Part shown: positions 37,776 to 46,877 of the stretch, piece by piece | Numbering within the stretch: the first letter of the stretch is position 1 | Layout of the letters: each line of letters starts with the position of its first letter | DNA from: Desulfosporosinus shakirovi | GTDB taxonomy: Bacteria; Bacillota; Desulfitobacteriia; Desulfitobacteriales; Desulfitobacteriaceae | NCBI RefSeq assembly: GCF_020595055.1 | Contig: NZ_JAJDOO010000016.1 | Location: 1 to 64,000, forward strand | DNA: 64,000 bases | Reading direction: 5' to 3' | The notes under the pieces: model-generated | The model's input: the letters and a program-made list of their open reading frames with translations, nothing else | Database searches by the model: none | Told to the model about the DNA's origin: nothing | Made by a program: the position numbers and the translations under genes

Positions 37776-38030
37776 TCAAATGGCTTCTTGATAAGCTTTC
37801 AAAACAGCAGTTTGAATTACTTCTCGTGCAACAGCTGAAATGGGATGGGCGATATCACGAAATTCTCCTTCAGGAGTTTTACGGCTAGGCATCGCTACGA
37901 AAATACCATTCATACCCTCAACGACTTTGACATCATGGACGACAAAAGCATTATCAAAGGTTACCGAGACCACCGCTTTCATCTTTCCTTCTGTATTAAT
38001 CTTCCGGACCCGCACATCGGTAATATTCAT
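37776..38030 (-). CDS. spoVG: SpoVG, RNA/DNA-binding regulator
   Basis: Small conserved regulator of sporulation, cell division and other processes. The 84-residue protein starts [19 protein letters not shown] and has [33 protein letters not shown] precedes the ATG. Its promoter is sigma-H-like, as for Bacillus spoVG. Confidence 0.96.
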   Translation of the reverse strand: MNITDVRVRKINTEGKMKAVVSVTFDNAFVVHDVKVVEGMNGIFVAMPSRKTPEGEFRDIAHPISAVAREVIQTAVLKAYQEAI

Positions 38031-38074
38031 TATGAATCACCACCCTTCCACTTTCCGGGCCTATTCATAATAAT

Positions 38075-38099
38075 ATTCTCTGTATGGTAAAAAAATCCT
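38075..38099 (-). promoter_or_regulatory. Sigma-H-type promoter of spoVG
   Basis: Minus strand: AGGATT (38094-38099) and GAAT (38075-38078), with the extended form GCAGGA-N17-GAAT. Sigma-H control of spoVG is established in Bacillus. Confidence 0.7.
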
Positions 38100-38157
38100 G
38101 CTTCAATTTTAGAAAATTTCTATTAATAATAAAAATATCTTATTTCATTTGTATAAA

Positions 38158-38970
38158 CTAAAAAACAGATACAACCGTTGTCTTTCCTGAATATGGATTT
38201 AGTTCCTTGAGTTGCAACAAAGACAAATACCCTTCAACGAGCTTAGGCTCTGCAGTTATTTGAGCTTCTACCAAAATCCCAATTCCGACAACGTCTGCTT
38301 CAAATTCTTCCATCAAGTTTTTAATTCCCAACGCCGTCCCGCCAGCTTTCATGAAATCGTCAATAATCAGAACACGTTGCTGAGGTTCTAAGGCCCTTCG
38401 AGAAAGCGACATCGTTTGAATACGCCGAGATGATCCAGAAACATAATTAATACTGACTGAAGAACCTTCCGTAACTTTGTTGCCACTGCGAATGACTACC
38501 ATAGGAAGTCCTAATGCCTCTGCTGTAACAAGGGCCAAAGGGATCCCTTTTGTTTCGATAGTAACTACTACATCAGGCTTCTTATCTCGAAAAGCACCAG
38601 CAAAAATTAAACCTAACGGCCGCAAAATTGAGGGATCGAACAATAAGTCGGTCATATACAGGAAGCCCCCGGCAAGAATTCGCTCCTTATCGTTCAGACG
38701 TTCAGCCAGTGAACTAAGGACTTGAGCTGCTTCTTTTCTAGAGATCTCTGGAATGTAACGCACTCCTCCGGCTGCCCCTGAAATGGTTTCGAGATGACCG
38801 TGCCCTGAAAGGAGTAAGCTCCCCTTGACAGCCATCAAATCCTCACTAATTGTAGACTTAGCCGTTCGAAACTGTTCTGCAAATAAAGTTAACGGAGTCA
38901 GGACATTCGGTTTTAACATCAGCACTTGAGTGATGGCTACCATCCGTTCCGCTCTTTTCATCTTTTCCAC
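38158..38970 (-). CDS. purR: Purine operon repressor PurR
   Basis: PRPP-responsive regulator of purine genes. The 270-residue protein has an N-terminal winged-helix domain (to about 75) and a PRTase fold with VLIIDDFMKAGGTA (about 212-225). It begins at GTG with AAGGTGG 10 nt upstream; an ATG three codons later is possible. The ispE-purR-spoVG order is conserved, but here a GntR gene lies between ispE and purR. Confidence 0.95.
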   Translation of the reverse strand: MEKMKRAERMVAITQVLMLKPNVLTPLTLFAEQFRTAKSTISEDLMAVKGSLLLSGHGHLETISGAAGGVRYIPEISRKEAAQVLSSLAERLNDKERILAGGFLYMTDLLFDPSILRPLGLIFAGAFRDKKPDVVVTIETKGIPLALVTAEALGLPMVVIRSGNKVTEGSSVSINYVSGSSRRIQTMSLSRRALEPQQRVLIIDDFMKAGGTALGIKNLMEEFEADVVGIGILVEAQITAEPKLVEGYLSLLQLKELNPYSGKTTVVSVF

Positions 38971-38975
38971 GTTTT

Positions 38976-39668
38976 TTAATCCACCTTGTCCGGATCATTC
39001 TTTATACTGAGTACATCGAACATAACATTCTCTGCAGTAACAATATGTGCCATCGCTAAAGATTGAGCTTCCTCGCTATTATGATTTCTTAAAGCCTCAA
39101 CGATCATTCGATGCTCCTCAATAGCAAGTTTATTTCGTCCTGGAACAGCTAATGAAGTGGCGCGAAAACGTTGAATCTGTTCTCTTAAGTTAGCTAAAAT
39201 TTGAATCAAACGTTCATTGCGACTCGCGCTATAGACTAAGGCATGAAAATCTGTGTCAGACTTTACAATCTGCTCTAAGTCCAGTTCTCCCTCGCCGGCT
39301 TTATAAAACAAGACCCTTTCCATTTGTTCCAATTCATCCTCCGTAATACGTTCGGCTGCGAGTCCTGCAGCCAACCCTTCAAGAGCAGATCGGATTTCAA
39401 AAACATCAGCAACATCTTTCGACGAAACGCCGGCTACGTAGGCACCCTTGCGGGGAATCATTACAACAAAATTCTCAAGTTCTAATTTTCGAATTGCTTC
39501 ACGTACCGGGGTTCGGCTAACTCCCATTTCTTCAGCCAGCTGAATCTCCATCAACCGCTCTCCCGGTTGGAGAACGCCGCTCAAAATAGCCTCCCGCATA
39601 GATTCAAAAACAATCTCCCGCAACGGTTTATAACCATCGAGTATTACCGGTAACAATCGTTTCTCCAC
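38976..39668 (-). CDS. GntR-family regulator, FCD subfamily
   Basis: The 230-residue protein has a winged helix at 13-80 (GERLMEIQLAEEMGVSRTPVREAIRKLELENFV) and a helical FCD ligand domain after about 90. FCD regulators bind organic acids, often via a metal; the effector cannot be read. I start at the GTG following GGGGATAGTTTG. It is inserted between ispE and purR, 28 nt after the ispE stop, so it is probably co-transcribed. Confidence 0.9.
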   Translation of the reverse strand: MEKRLLPVILDGYKPLREIVFESMREAILSGVLQPGERLMEIQLAEEMGVSRTPVREAIRKLELENFVVMIPRKGAYVAGVSSKDVADVFEIRSALEGLAAGLAAERITEDELEQMERVLFYKAGEGELDLEQIVKSDTDFHALVYSASRNERLIQILANLREQIQRFRATSLAVPGRNKLAIEEHRMIVEALRNHNSEEAQSLAMAHIVTAENVMFDVLSIKNDPDKVD

Positions 39669-39696
39669 CAAACTATCCCCTTTCAAGCAATTACTG

Positions 39697-40548
39697 TCAA
39701 ATAGTATTCGTCACCCAAACATATTTAAAACCCTTTTTTCTCAACTTCTCCGCTATTTGCATGGCGTGTTGCTCTCCTTGAGCTATCCCAAATACACTCG
39801 AACCGCTGCCAGACATTAAGGCTCCATAACACCCTGAGTCGAGTAAACTCTGCTTATATTCGAGGATATTAGGAACTAGTTGAATCGAGGCCGGCTCAAG
39901 ATCGTTATATAGCAATTCGGCGATTTGCTGAACCGAATTCCCGCTTAGAGCCTTTTCCCAATCCATTTTCCTCAACAATCCTCTCTGTCCTCCCAAGTCA
40001 AACTGACGGTAAGCTTCCCTGGTATTCACCCCATCAATTGGTTTAATTAAAACAAGATTCAACTTGGGAACTGATGGCAATTGTTCAAGTCGCTCGCCCC
40101 GTCCAGTAGCCCACATCGTTCCACCCTGTAAACAGAATGCGACGTCTGCCCCACACCTGCTCGCCAGTGCAAGAAGCTCCTTCTTACTCAAAGGTTCTTC
40201 ATAGAGCTGATTTAATAATCTCAGTGTTGCCGCCGCATCCGTACTCCCTCCAGCTAATCCGGCTTGAATCGGAATATGTTTCTCGATCTCAATTTCAATT
40301 CCTTCGGATTGTCCACATAGTTCTAAAAACTCAACCGCAGCCATATAAGCCAAATTCCTAGGGCCGCTTAATGCTCCACAACGACATACAACCGTTTCTC
40401 CATGACGACGAACCCGAACAATATCGTGCAATACAATGGATTGCATGACACTTTGAAGCTCATGATACCCATCTTCTCGAATTCCTTGAATGGCTAGAGC
40501 CAGATTAATCTTCGCGTTTGCGAACGTTGTAAGAAAAGATCCTTCCAT
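39697..40548 (-). CDS. ispE: 4-diphosphocytidyl-2-C-methyl-D-erythritol kinase
   Basis: GHMP kinase of the non-mevalonate isoprenoid pathway. The 283-residue protein has ANAKINLALAI, the ATP loop PIQAGLAGGSTDAAA and the MSGSGSSVFG motif. I use the second ATG because GAGG has correct spacing (8 nt) only to that one. Confidence 0.95.
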   Translation of the reverse strand: MEGSFLTTFANAKINLALAIQGIREDGYHELQSVMQSIVLHDIVRVRRHGETVVCRCGALSGPRNLAYMAAVEFLELCGQSEGIEIEIEKHIPIQAGLAGGSTDAAATLRLLNQLYEEPLSKKELLALASRCGADVAFCLQGGTMWATGRGERLEQLPSVPKLNLVLIKPIDGVNTREAYRQFDLGGQRGLLRKMDWEKALSGNSVQQIAELLYNDLEPASIQLVPNILEYKQSLLDSGCYGALMSGSGSSVFGIAQGEQHAMQIAEKLRKKGFKYVWVTNTI

Positions 40549-40645
40549 TTGCATTACCTCTTCCGAACATTGCCAGAGTATTTCCTTTTATTATACATAT
40601 TTTTAGGTTGGAGTTCCAGCACTTCTCTGGGTAAAATCTTTTAGA

Positions 40646-40712
40646 AAACTTAGCTGGCCGCCAAAGTTGCACTTATGCCTGGAAAGTATATAACGACAAG
40701 TTTTATACTTTC
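40646..40712. repeat. Repeat-like stretch and inverted repeat upstream of ispE
   Basis: AGTTGCACTTATGCC resembles the reverse complement of the element near 37568. It is followed by a perfect 9-bp inverted repeat GAAAGTATA/TATACTTTC (40682-40690 and 40704-40712). Confidence 0.45.
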
Positions 40713-40721
40713 TGACTGTAC

Positions 40722-40754
40722 AAACAAATAGGGGCGAAGATAATCCTCACCCCT
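40722..40754 (-). terminator. Terminator after cphA
   Basis: Minus strand: an 11-bp stem with two G-U pairs (40744-40754 with 40730-40740), 3-nt loop, then ATTTGTTTG. Confidence 0.65.
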
Positions 40755-40801
40755 CCTAACTCTTAATACCTAAATAGGCTTTCCCTTGTCTGTCTCTAGC
40801 C

Positions 40802-43459
40802 CTAGAATTCTCCACCAACAACCCAATCATTCTGAGTTGGTATATAGGACAAGGCCTTTTGCAATTCCATTCTCTTGCGAATCTCTTCTTCAAGCGGCTC
40901 TAAGTGCTCATAAAACATCACAAATGTGTCTCCTGGCACACAACTGTCAAGTCCCTGAGAGAAAGCTTCTATTTCTGGCAGTACTACCTTTATCTTTTTG
41001 GGATCCATTCCACTTAGTATCGCCTCATCATAAAGCAATTGAGCAATCTCCCCAGGTTTTCGCCCTCTCATATCAGAATCCTCACGAATAATCAACCGCT
41101 GGAACCCCTTTGCTGCAATCCGCCCTACTTCACGAACTGTTTCATCTGGCCGATCCCCTGGCACAGTGATACATCCTACAAGAGATTTCTTTTTAAATTG
41201 TCTAAGAGTCCTGGCAATCTCCTGAATGCCTGCTGCATTATGACCATAGTCAATGAACACATGGACCCCGTCAAGTTCATATAGATTAAGTCGTCCGCGA
41301 TTATGCTCTGCATCCGATGAGAATTCTTGAAGAGAATCTCTAATGGTCGCCGTACCTATTCCAAGTGCCCAGCCTGACGCGATTGCAGCTAAGGTGTTTT
41401 GGATATTATGTTTTGCCTTGCCATCCCAGGTCACAGGAATCTGTTTTACGGAGCAAATCCGAAAAATTTCTGAACCTTGACAAAGCAAAATCGTACCTCT
41501 CCTTACAAAAACAGCCGTTCCGCCTTTCCCCAAGTGTTTGCGAATATGAATGTTATCTTTTTCCGTACTGAAGAAGATTACTCTTCCTTGCGTGCGCTTT
41601 GCCATCTGAACAACATAAGGATCATCTGCATTCAGGACCACATAACTATGAGGCATAACCACCTCTGCAATCAGACTTTTAACATGAGCGATATCTTCAA
41701 GCGTCTCTATTCCATATTGACCTAGATGATCATTTGAAACATTGGTAATTACTGCTACATCTGCATAGTCATATCCTAAACCTGATCTTAAAATCCCACC
41801 CCTTGCTGTTTCTAAAACAGCGACCTGAACTTGGGGATGTCTTAAGACAGCTTTAGCACTCTCGGGGCCAGTAGTATCTCCTTTAACCCACATCTTTTTA
41901 TTAATATATATCCCATCTGTAGAAGCCATTCCTACTAAAAGTTGCTGATCTGTAAGTAGCTTGCCAATCATACGAGTCGTTGTCGTTTTACCATTTGTGC
42001 CACTGATCGCAACAATTGGGATGCGTCCATTTCCGGCGGGCAGTATTTGCTCTACGATTGCTTTACCCACATTTCTCGCTTTTCCCTTACTCGGAAAATG
42101 GTGCATACGAATTCCTGGAGCTGCATTTACTTCAATAATATGACCGCTTCTCTCACGATAGGATGCCTCAATATCCTCGATGACTAAATCTATGCCCGCA
42201 ACATCCAACCCGATCAACTTCGAGGCATAGACTGCCAAATCCACATTATCAGGATGTACGAGATCGGTTACATCTTCGGCAATCCCCCCCGTGCTTAGAT
42301 TGGCACTGTCCCGCAGATATACCACTTCTCCCTTTTCAGGAACAGAAGACAAGGTCAAGTTTTTGAGAGTTAAGTTCAAAAGCACCACCGAATCGATTTT
42401 AATTTTCGTTAAAACCTTCTCATGATCATCTCCACGCAGTGGGTCAGCATTGGTCTGAACAACTAATTCCTCAATTGTCGATTTCCCATCCCCTGTTACA
42501 TGAGCCGGAACTCTCTTGGCAGCGGCAATTAGACGTTCTCCAACCACAACCAAACGATAATGTTGTCCCTCAATATATTCTTCAATGATAACCCATTCTC
42601 CATAAGTTTGCGCAACTTTAAACGCTGCTCTAACTTCAGCCGCATTTGTAAGCTGAAGAGTTACGCCTTTCCCTTGATTTCCATGCAACGGCTTGATCAC
42701 TACCGTGGTTCCCATATCAAGGAAAGCCTCCACAGCTTCTGCTTCCGTTCTGACAATATGTCCGCAAGGGACAGGTACCCCACCCTCACTAAGTATCTTT
42801 TTAGTCATTTCTTTATCACAAGCAATATCTACCCCTATGCTAGATGTTGCATCCGTAATCGTCGCTTGGATACGTCGTTGGTTCCGACCATACCCCAACT
42901 GCAACAGGCTCCCCTCATTAAGGCGATGGACTGGAATTCCGCGTTCCTTACAGGCATCAACAATTACCTGCGTAGAAACCCCCAATTCACATTTGTCCAT
43001 GACCGCCTTAATTTGGTCTACTGCTCTTGACACATCAAAAGAGTTTTGATTCAGAAGAGTTTGCACAAGCAAAAATCCCTGTTTAAATCCCTCAATTGCG
43101 CCAGCTTTAGCTTCATAATTGAAGATGATCTCGTACCAACCAGGTTGATCTGGTACAGCCATAGTTTTGCCATATTTAATACTTTGCCCTGCTTGGGTTA
43201 AAAGCTCTATAGTCACATGTTCAATGACATGTCCTATAAGGGTTCCCTCTTGCAACCGCTCCAGAAATCCGCCATGTTTACCCCGTGAACAATAGTGCTC
43301 ATCTAATGTGGGCAAATGTTCCACGAGTTGTTTCCTGAAATCTTCCAGTTCATTAGTAAACCGTTCTGTCCATTCTTGGAGATCCACAATCGCTCGAATA
43401 ATTGGGCGATGGCTGTAAACATTAGCCCCTTCGATTGTTTGGATTTCTCTAATCTCCAT
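40802..43459 (-). CDS. cphA: Cyanophycin synthetase
   Basis: Builds the nitrogen-storage polymer multi-L-arginyl-poly-L-aspartate. The 885-residue protein has the CphA N-terminal region, an ATP-grasp domain with VVIKPLHGNQGKGVT and IEVNAAPGIRMH, then a Mur-ligase-like domain with GTNGKTTTTRMIG and ETARGGILRSGLG. Length fits CphA. The ATG of MEIREIQ follows AAGGAGG by about 12 nt. It lies 94 nt downstream of cphB. Confidence 0.95.
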   Translation of the reverse strand: MEIREIQTIEGANVYSHRPIIRAIVDLQEWTERFTNELEDFRKQLVEHLPTLDEHYCSRGKHGGFLERLQEGTLIGHVIEHVTIELLTQAGQSIKYGKTMAVPDQPGWYEIIFNYEAKAGAIEGFKQGFLLVQTLLNQNSFDVSRAVDQIKAVMDKCELGVSTQVIVDACKERGIPVHRLNEGSLLQLGYGRNQRRIQATITDATSSIGVDIACDKEMTKKILSEGGVPVPCGHIVRTEAEAVEAFLDMGTTVVIKPLHGNQGKGVTLQLTNAAEVRAAFKVAQTYGEWVIIEEYIEGQHYRLVVVGERLIAAAKRVPAHVTGDGKSTIEELVVQTNADPLRGDDHEKVLTKIKIDSVVLLNLTLKNLTLSSVPEKGEVVYLRDSANLSTGGIAEDVTDLVHPDNVDLAVYASKLIGLDVAGIDLVIEDIEASYRERSGHIIEVNAAPGIRMHHFPSKGKARNVGKAIVEQILPAGNGRIPIVAISGTNGKTTTTRMIGKLLTDQQLLVGMASTDGIYINKKMWVKGDTTGPESAKAVLRHPQVQVAVLETARGGILRSGLGYDYADVAVITNVSNDHLGQYGIETLEDIAHVKSLIAEVVMPHSYVVLNADDPYVVQMAKRTQGRVIFFSTEKDNIHIRKHLGKGGTAVFVRRGTILLCQGSEIFRICSVKQIPVTWDGKAKHNIQNTLAAIASGWALGIGTATIRDSLQEFSSDAEHNRGRLNLYELDGVHVFIDYGHNAAGIQEIARTLRQFKKKSLVGCITVPGDRPDETVREVGRIAAKGFQRLIIREDSDMRGRKPGEIAQLLYDEAILSGMDPKKIKVVLPEIEAFSQGLDSCVPGDTFVMFYEHLEPLEEEIRKRMELQKALSYIPTQNDWVVGGEF

Positions 43460-43553
43460 TTTGTTTTTGTTCCTCCTTAAAAGCAATGGGTCAAATATCC
43501 TTCACTAGTTTTAACCTTTTTCCCTCTTGGTATTCCTCATTAATTTCATTTGC

Positions 43554-44354
43554 TTAAAGCAGGGAAACTCTCTGTTTTAGATCAAAACCATAACCCTCGG
43601 ATAGAACATGCATTAAAATTGGACTTAGTACAAGGGATTGTCCTGGAGTTGTTTCTGAGACGTTCGTAGTTGTCGAAGTGGATGCATCAACCACTGTTAC
43701 TGTATTGCTTCCGATGACCGAAAAGCTTGCATCAGACTGTACTAAAATTGCGGTATCCTCGTCAATTCCCACGCCAAGAACATACGGATTTTGTGAAATT
43801 GCAGATAAAAGTCTGCCGATTCGCCCACGCTGAGCAAAATGTTGATCAACCACCACAGAACGAAGCAGTCCAAGTCCCGGGGCCATCGACAAAGTATTTT
43901 TCTTCGCCGTTCCTGCTTCCCCACCGACAATCATTGTATCCGACATGACTGAGGCTCCTGCGCTGGTTCCTGCAATAATGATTCCGTTTTGGTACAACTG
44001 TTGCAATTTCCGACCGAGCAAGGTACCTCCCAGCAATCCCGTAATCCGAAGTTGATCACCACCTGTAAAAAAAATTCCTGTTGACTTCTCAAATTCATTT
44101 TCAATGCCTTGCCTATTTGCTTGGATTCGATCTGAAACATCGAGAACTTGAACTTCCTTGGCCCCTAATTCTAGAAACAAGGCATGGTACTCTGTCCCTA
44201 CTTGAAGCGGGTATCCCGTCGCAGCAGTCAGTACCGTAATACGACTTTCTCTGCCGCCTGATTCCTCGACAAAACGCTTAAGGATTTTGCACTCGTTCTT
44301 TTTATCTTCTGCTCCACCAATAATAAGTAGTTTTCCTTCCACATGTTCTGTCAA
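43554..44354 (-). CDS. cphB: Cyanophycinase
   Basis: Serine-type peptidase (S51 family) releasing beta-Asp-Arg dipeptides from cyanophycin. The 266-residue protein shows LLIIGGAEDKK, FFTGGDQLRI and the nucleophile motif AGTSAGASVMS. I start at TTG (44354) because GGAGGGATCAGT lies directly upstream; the longer frame would translate a direct repeat (FEPR...FEPR) that is probably regulatory. Confidence 0.93.
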   Translation of the reverse strand: MTEHVEGKLLIIGGAEDKKNECKILKRFVEESGGRESRITVLTAATGYPLQVGTEYHALFLELGAKEVQVLDVSDRIQANRQGIENEFEKSTGIFFTGGDQLRITGLLGGTLLGRKLQQLYQNGIIIAGTSAGASVMSDTMIVGGEAGTAKKNTLSMAPGLGLLRSVVVDQHFAQRGRIGRLLSAISQNPYVLGVGIDEDTAILVQSDASFSVIGSNTVTVVDASTSTTTNVSETTPGQSLVLSPILMHVLSEGYGFDLKQRVSLL

Positions 44355-44375
44355 ACTGATCCCTCCAGTCCAAAA

Positions 44376-44408
44376 TCGTGGTTCGAAGTTAATGATTCGT
44401 GGTTCGAA
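44376..44408. repeat. 12-bp direct repeat in the cphB leader
   Basis: TCGTGGTTCGAA occurs at 44376-44387 and 44397-44408, 21 bp apart (two helical turns). Each copy contains the palindrome TTCGAA. It is a candidate operator for cphB-cphA. Confidence 0.55.
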
Positions 44409-44596
44409 CACAGAACATCGAATATCCCTTGCGTCCCTGAATAAGCTCAACTAACTTCCAAATGGAAAAAACTCTATCGGAACTAAGCTCCCTATAGTCT
44501 CCACCTAGAATAGGTCTAATTATGCAACGAACATTCAGAAATCATGAACATAGCATGAGTATAGAAACAAATTATTAAGAAAGGGGCTTCTGCTCT

Positions 44597-44935
44597 ATGC
44601 CCAACCGCCAAATTGTTATTTATACGGCCAGTCGATTGCTTGAGCTCTATGAAGGGACTCAACGAATTTGTTCTTATCCTGTCGCAGTAGGCAAAGGATC
44701 AACCCCCACTCCACCGGGCCATTACACAATTGCCACAAAAATAGAGTACCCCGGTGGAGCCTTTGGCAGTCGTTGGCTGGGACTCTCTATCCCTCATTAT
44801 GGAATTCATGGTACTAACAACCCTTCAAGCATTGGGCAAGCTATTTCGAAAGGCTGTATCCGCATGCATAACCATGATGTCGAATACCTATACCAAATTG
44901 TCGAAATTGGGACCCTGGTAACCATTCAAAAATAG
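44597..44935 (+). CDS. Minimal L,D-transpeptidase (YkuD domain)
   Basis: The 112-residue protein is essentially a bare YkuD catalytic domain: QIVIYTASRLLELYEG, GKGSTPTPPGHYTI, and the active site HGTNNPSSIG...SKGCIRMHN with catalytic Cys. There is no signal peptide or LysM domain, unlike exported L,D-transpeptidases. It might act on spore peptidoglycan, but this is inference. AAAGGGG lies 10 nt upstream of the ATG. Confidence 0.9.
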   Translation: MPNRQIVIYTASRLLELYEGTQRICSYPVAVGKGSTPTPPGHYTIATKIEYPGGAFGSRWLGLSIPHYGIHGTNNPSSIGQAISKGCIRMHNHDVEYLYQIVEIGTLVTIQK

Positions 44936-44950
44936 CCTTCTAAGCAAACT

Positions 44951-45002
44951 GACGCGGGAAACGGTTCTCTTGTCTTAAAGACAACAAAACCGTTCCCGCG
45001 TC
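44951..45002. terminator. Strong long hairpin between L,D-transpeptidase and yabG
   Basis: GACGCGGGAA...TTCCCGCGTC arms (44951-44966 with 44988-45002, one bulged A) and an inner TTGTCTT/AAGACAA stem. There is no U-tract. Convergent genes flank it, so a bidirectional transcription stop is likely. Confidence 0.65.
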
Positions 45003-45065
45003 TGCCCTGTGTCTAACTTCACCCTAAGCATCTAAAAGCTAACTGTCGTCTGCCTGATTTTCACC

Positions 45066-45908
45066 TTAATATGGGCTTCGAGGATACCCTCGTCTCATCT
45101 GCCCCCTCGTCTCAACTCCGCCAACCCCATCCGTGCCTGTAATCGTGTGTGTCAAGATATCTTTTACCGAAACAATTTGGTCAGTGGGGGTAAAAGCAAT
45201 TCTCTCAACGATAAAAACAGGGTCAAAGGCATGGATTAGCATGCGTTTCGGGGAGGAAGCAAAATTTGCTCCTGCGGAAAGAATTGCTTCATAATTGGAT
45301 TGACATGCACCTGCAAAAATCACCAATGCATCTAGATTATGCTGAAAACGTCGAGCTTCTAAGACAGATTCCACAAAATAGCGAGAACTGCGATAGCTAT
45401 CCATATTATGAAAATCCTTTTTTCCCGAAATCAATCCGTCGTGACCTGTCAACACCAAGATATCCGCGGGGTTTTCCTGCAGAATTTTCCGTATAACTCT
45501 TGGTTGTTCTATTTCCGACTTACAAATGCCTTTAGCCTCAATTCCCATTTGTCGATACGTCTTGATACACTGGTGTAAATAATCTTGGTCCCCATCAAGC
45601 TGTAATACCCGACCCGGTATCTCAAAAAATTCTCTTTGATCGTCTTGGGCTGTCTTCCTTTGATTAGTTAATTTGTGTAATTTCTGATAAATCATTTTAT
45701 GATCTTCGCGCTCGTAGTTAGCAACTTCAACGGGACTCTTTAGTACAAGGTCGGAGATAGGAGCATCCGCTAAGAGTCTTAAATTCAGACCTTTAAGAAT
45801 CACTAAACCCGAACCTTTGCTTTTTAAACTCCCCTGTATCTTATCAACATGGAAAAAGATATCTTGTTGATGAGAGAGGCGCGCAACAATATCTCCAACC
45901 TGAACCAT
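45066..45908 (-). CDS. yabG: Sporulation-specific protease YabG
   Basis: Mother-cell cysteine protease that processes coat and cortex-lytic proteins. The 280-residue protein shows MVQVGDIVARLSHQQDIFF, PADILVLTGHDG and VIFAGACQSNYEAILSAGANFASSP. Length is normal. GGAGAAGGAGG precedes the ATG. It is separated from rsmA by a glycosyltransferase and an unknown gene, unlike Bacillus. Confidence 0.95.
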   Translation of the reverse strand: MVQVGDIVARLSHQQDIFFHVDKIQGSLKSKGSGLVILKGLNLRLLADAPISDLVLKSPVEVANYEREDHKMIYQKLHKLTNQRKTAQDDQREFFEIPGRVLQLDGDQDYLHQCIKTYRQMGIEAKGICKSEIEQPRVIRKILQENPADILVLTGHDGLISGKKDFHNMDSYRSSRYFVESVLEARRFQHNLDALVIFAGACQSNYEAILSAGANFASSPKRMLIHAFDPVFIVERIAFTPTDQIVSVKDILTHTITGTDGVGGVETRGQMRRGYPRSPY

Positions 45909-45933
45909 AGATTGACCTCCTTCTCCTTTTTAT

Positions 45934-45979
45934 TGCTATATACTATGTCGAACATAATTAAACGGCATATAGTATAGCA
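45934..45979. promoter_or_regulatory. Divergent mother-cell -10 elements in an inverted repeat
   Basis: Imperfect inverted arms carry CATAGTATA on the minus strand (45939-45947, towards yabG) and CATATAGTA on the plus strand (45966-45974, towards the glycosyltransferase). Both fit the sigma-K/sigma-E -10 CATAnnnTA. No convincing -35 was found. Confidence 0.4.
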
Positions 45980-46005
45980 AGTTAAGTTAAAGGGGGCCCT
46001 CCACG

Positions 46006-46872
46006 ATGTTCGCAACCATTATTCCTGCTAAAAATGAAGAAAAGAGCATCTTGGCAACTCTGACCACCATTCTCCGCCTTCCTATCAGTCACATCATTTT
46101 AGTTCTCAACGGTTGCACAGACCGGACATTTGAACTTATCCGTTCAATCCCTGATACTCGAATTCATATTCTCTATTTCTCTGACCCTCTGGGAATTGAT
46201 ATACCGAGAGCCATTGGAGCACTCTATGCGCGACATCTAGGAGTTAAAGGAGTACTATTTGTTGATGGAGATATGTCGGGAGATATCTATGAGAATCTGG
46301 TTAAGCTCCTTGCTTCCATAGAGTCAGGAATTGATGTTGCTCTTACAAATTGTTATCCTTACATTCCACATCGTCAAAAGCTTGCTAATCTCGTCCTTAA
46401 ATTCAGAGCCAAACTCAACCGTGAACTAGACTTGTTTAAAAGTCTTGGCCTCGCAACCCCCACACACGGACCTCATGCGCTTTCAGAACGAGCCTTGCAG
46501 AGTCTTCCTCTCGAAGCAGTTGCAATTCCCCCGCTCACTTTGTATTGGGCTAAGAAAAGCAACTTAACCATTAAGGTAGTTGCATCCATTCCCCACCAAG
46601 CGCTCCATTCTCCTAGAAAACATCGGCGTCATGCCCGTCTGATTGCCGAAACCATCATTGGAGATTGCCTAATGGGCTTATCTCTGGTTCAAAATGAACC
46701 CTCGTCTCGATCACTGGGTAAACACAATTTATTGGGATATCACCCGGAACGACGTTTTGATCTCCTGGAGTATTGGGAACAATCCCTTAAGTCTCAAGGA
46801 ATGTTTTATGAGCAACATATCATTATTCAAGAATCCTCTCTTACTATTTCGAACTCCTCCGAGAGTCGATAA
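46006..46872 (+). CDS. Family 2-like glycosyltransferase
   Basis: The 288-residue protein starts MFATIIPAKNEEKSI and has LVLNGCTDRTFELI and FVDGDMSGDIYENL, the GT-A fold nucleotide and metal-binding (DGD) segments. No membrane helix is evident. Divergence from yabG and shared sigma-K/E-like -10 elements suggest expression in the mother cell, where it might modify a spore-surface glycan. The acceptor is unknown. GGGGG lies about 11 nt upstream of the ATG. Confidence 0.8.
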   Translation: MFATIIPAKNEEKSILATLTTILRLPISHIILVLNGCTDRTFELIRSIPDTRIHILYFSDPLGIDIPRAIGALYARHLGVKGVLFVDGDMSGDIYENLVKLLASIESGIDVALTNCYPYIPHRQKLANLVLKFRAKLNRELDLFKSLGLATPTHGPHALSERALQSLPLEAVAIPPLTLYWAKKSNLTIKVVASIPHQALHSPRKHRRHARLIAETIIGDCLMGLSLVQNEPSSRSLGKHNLLGYHPERRFDLLEYWEQSLKSQGMFYEQHIIIQESSLTISNSSESR

Positions 46873-46877
46873 GGAGT

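Noticed and set aside
42560-43030. 156-codon plus-strand open frame opposite cphA
   Set aside because: Shadow of the cphA reading frame; composition unlike a real protein.
45945-45951. TGTCGAA between yabG and the glycosyltransferase as a Spo0A box
   Set aside because: The 7-mer is expected several times in 64 kb on two strands, and late mother-cell genes are not usual direct Spo0A targets.
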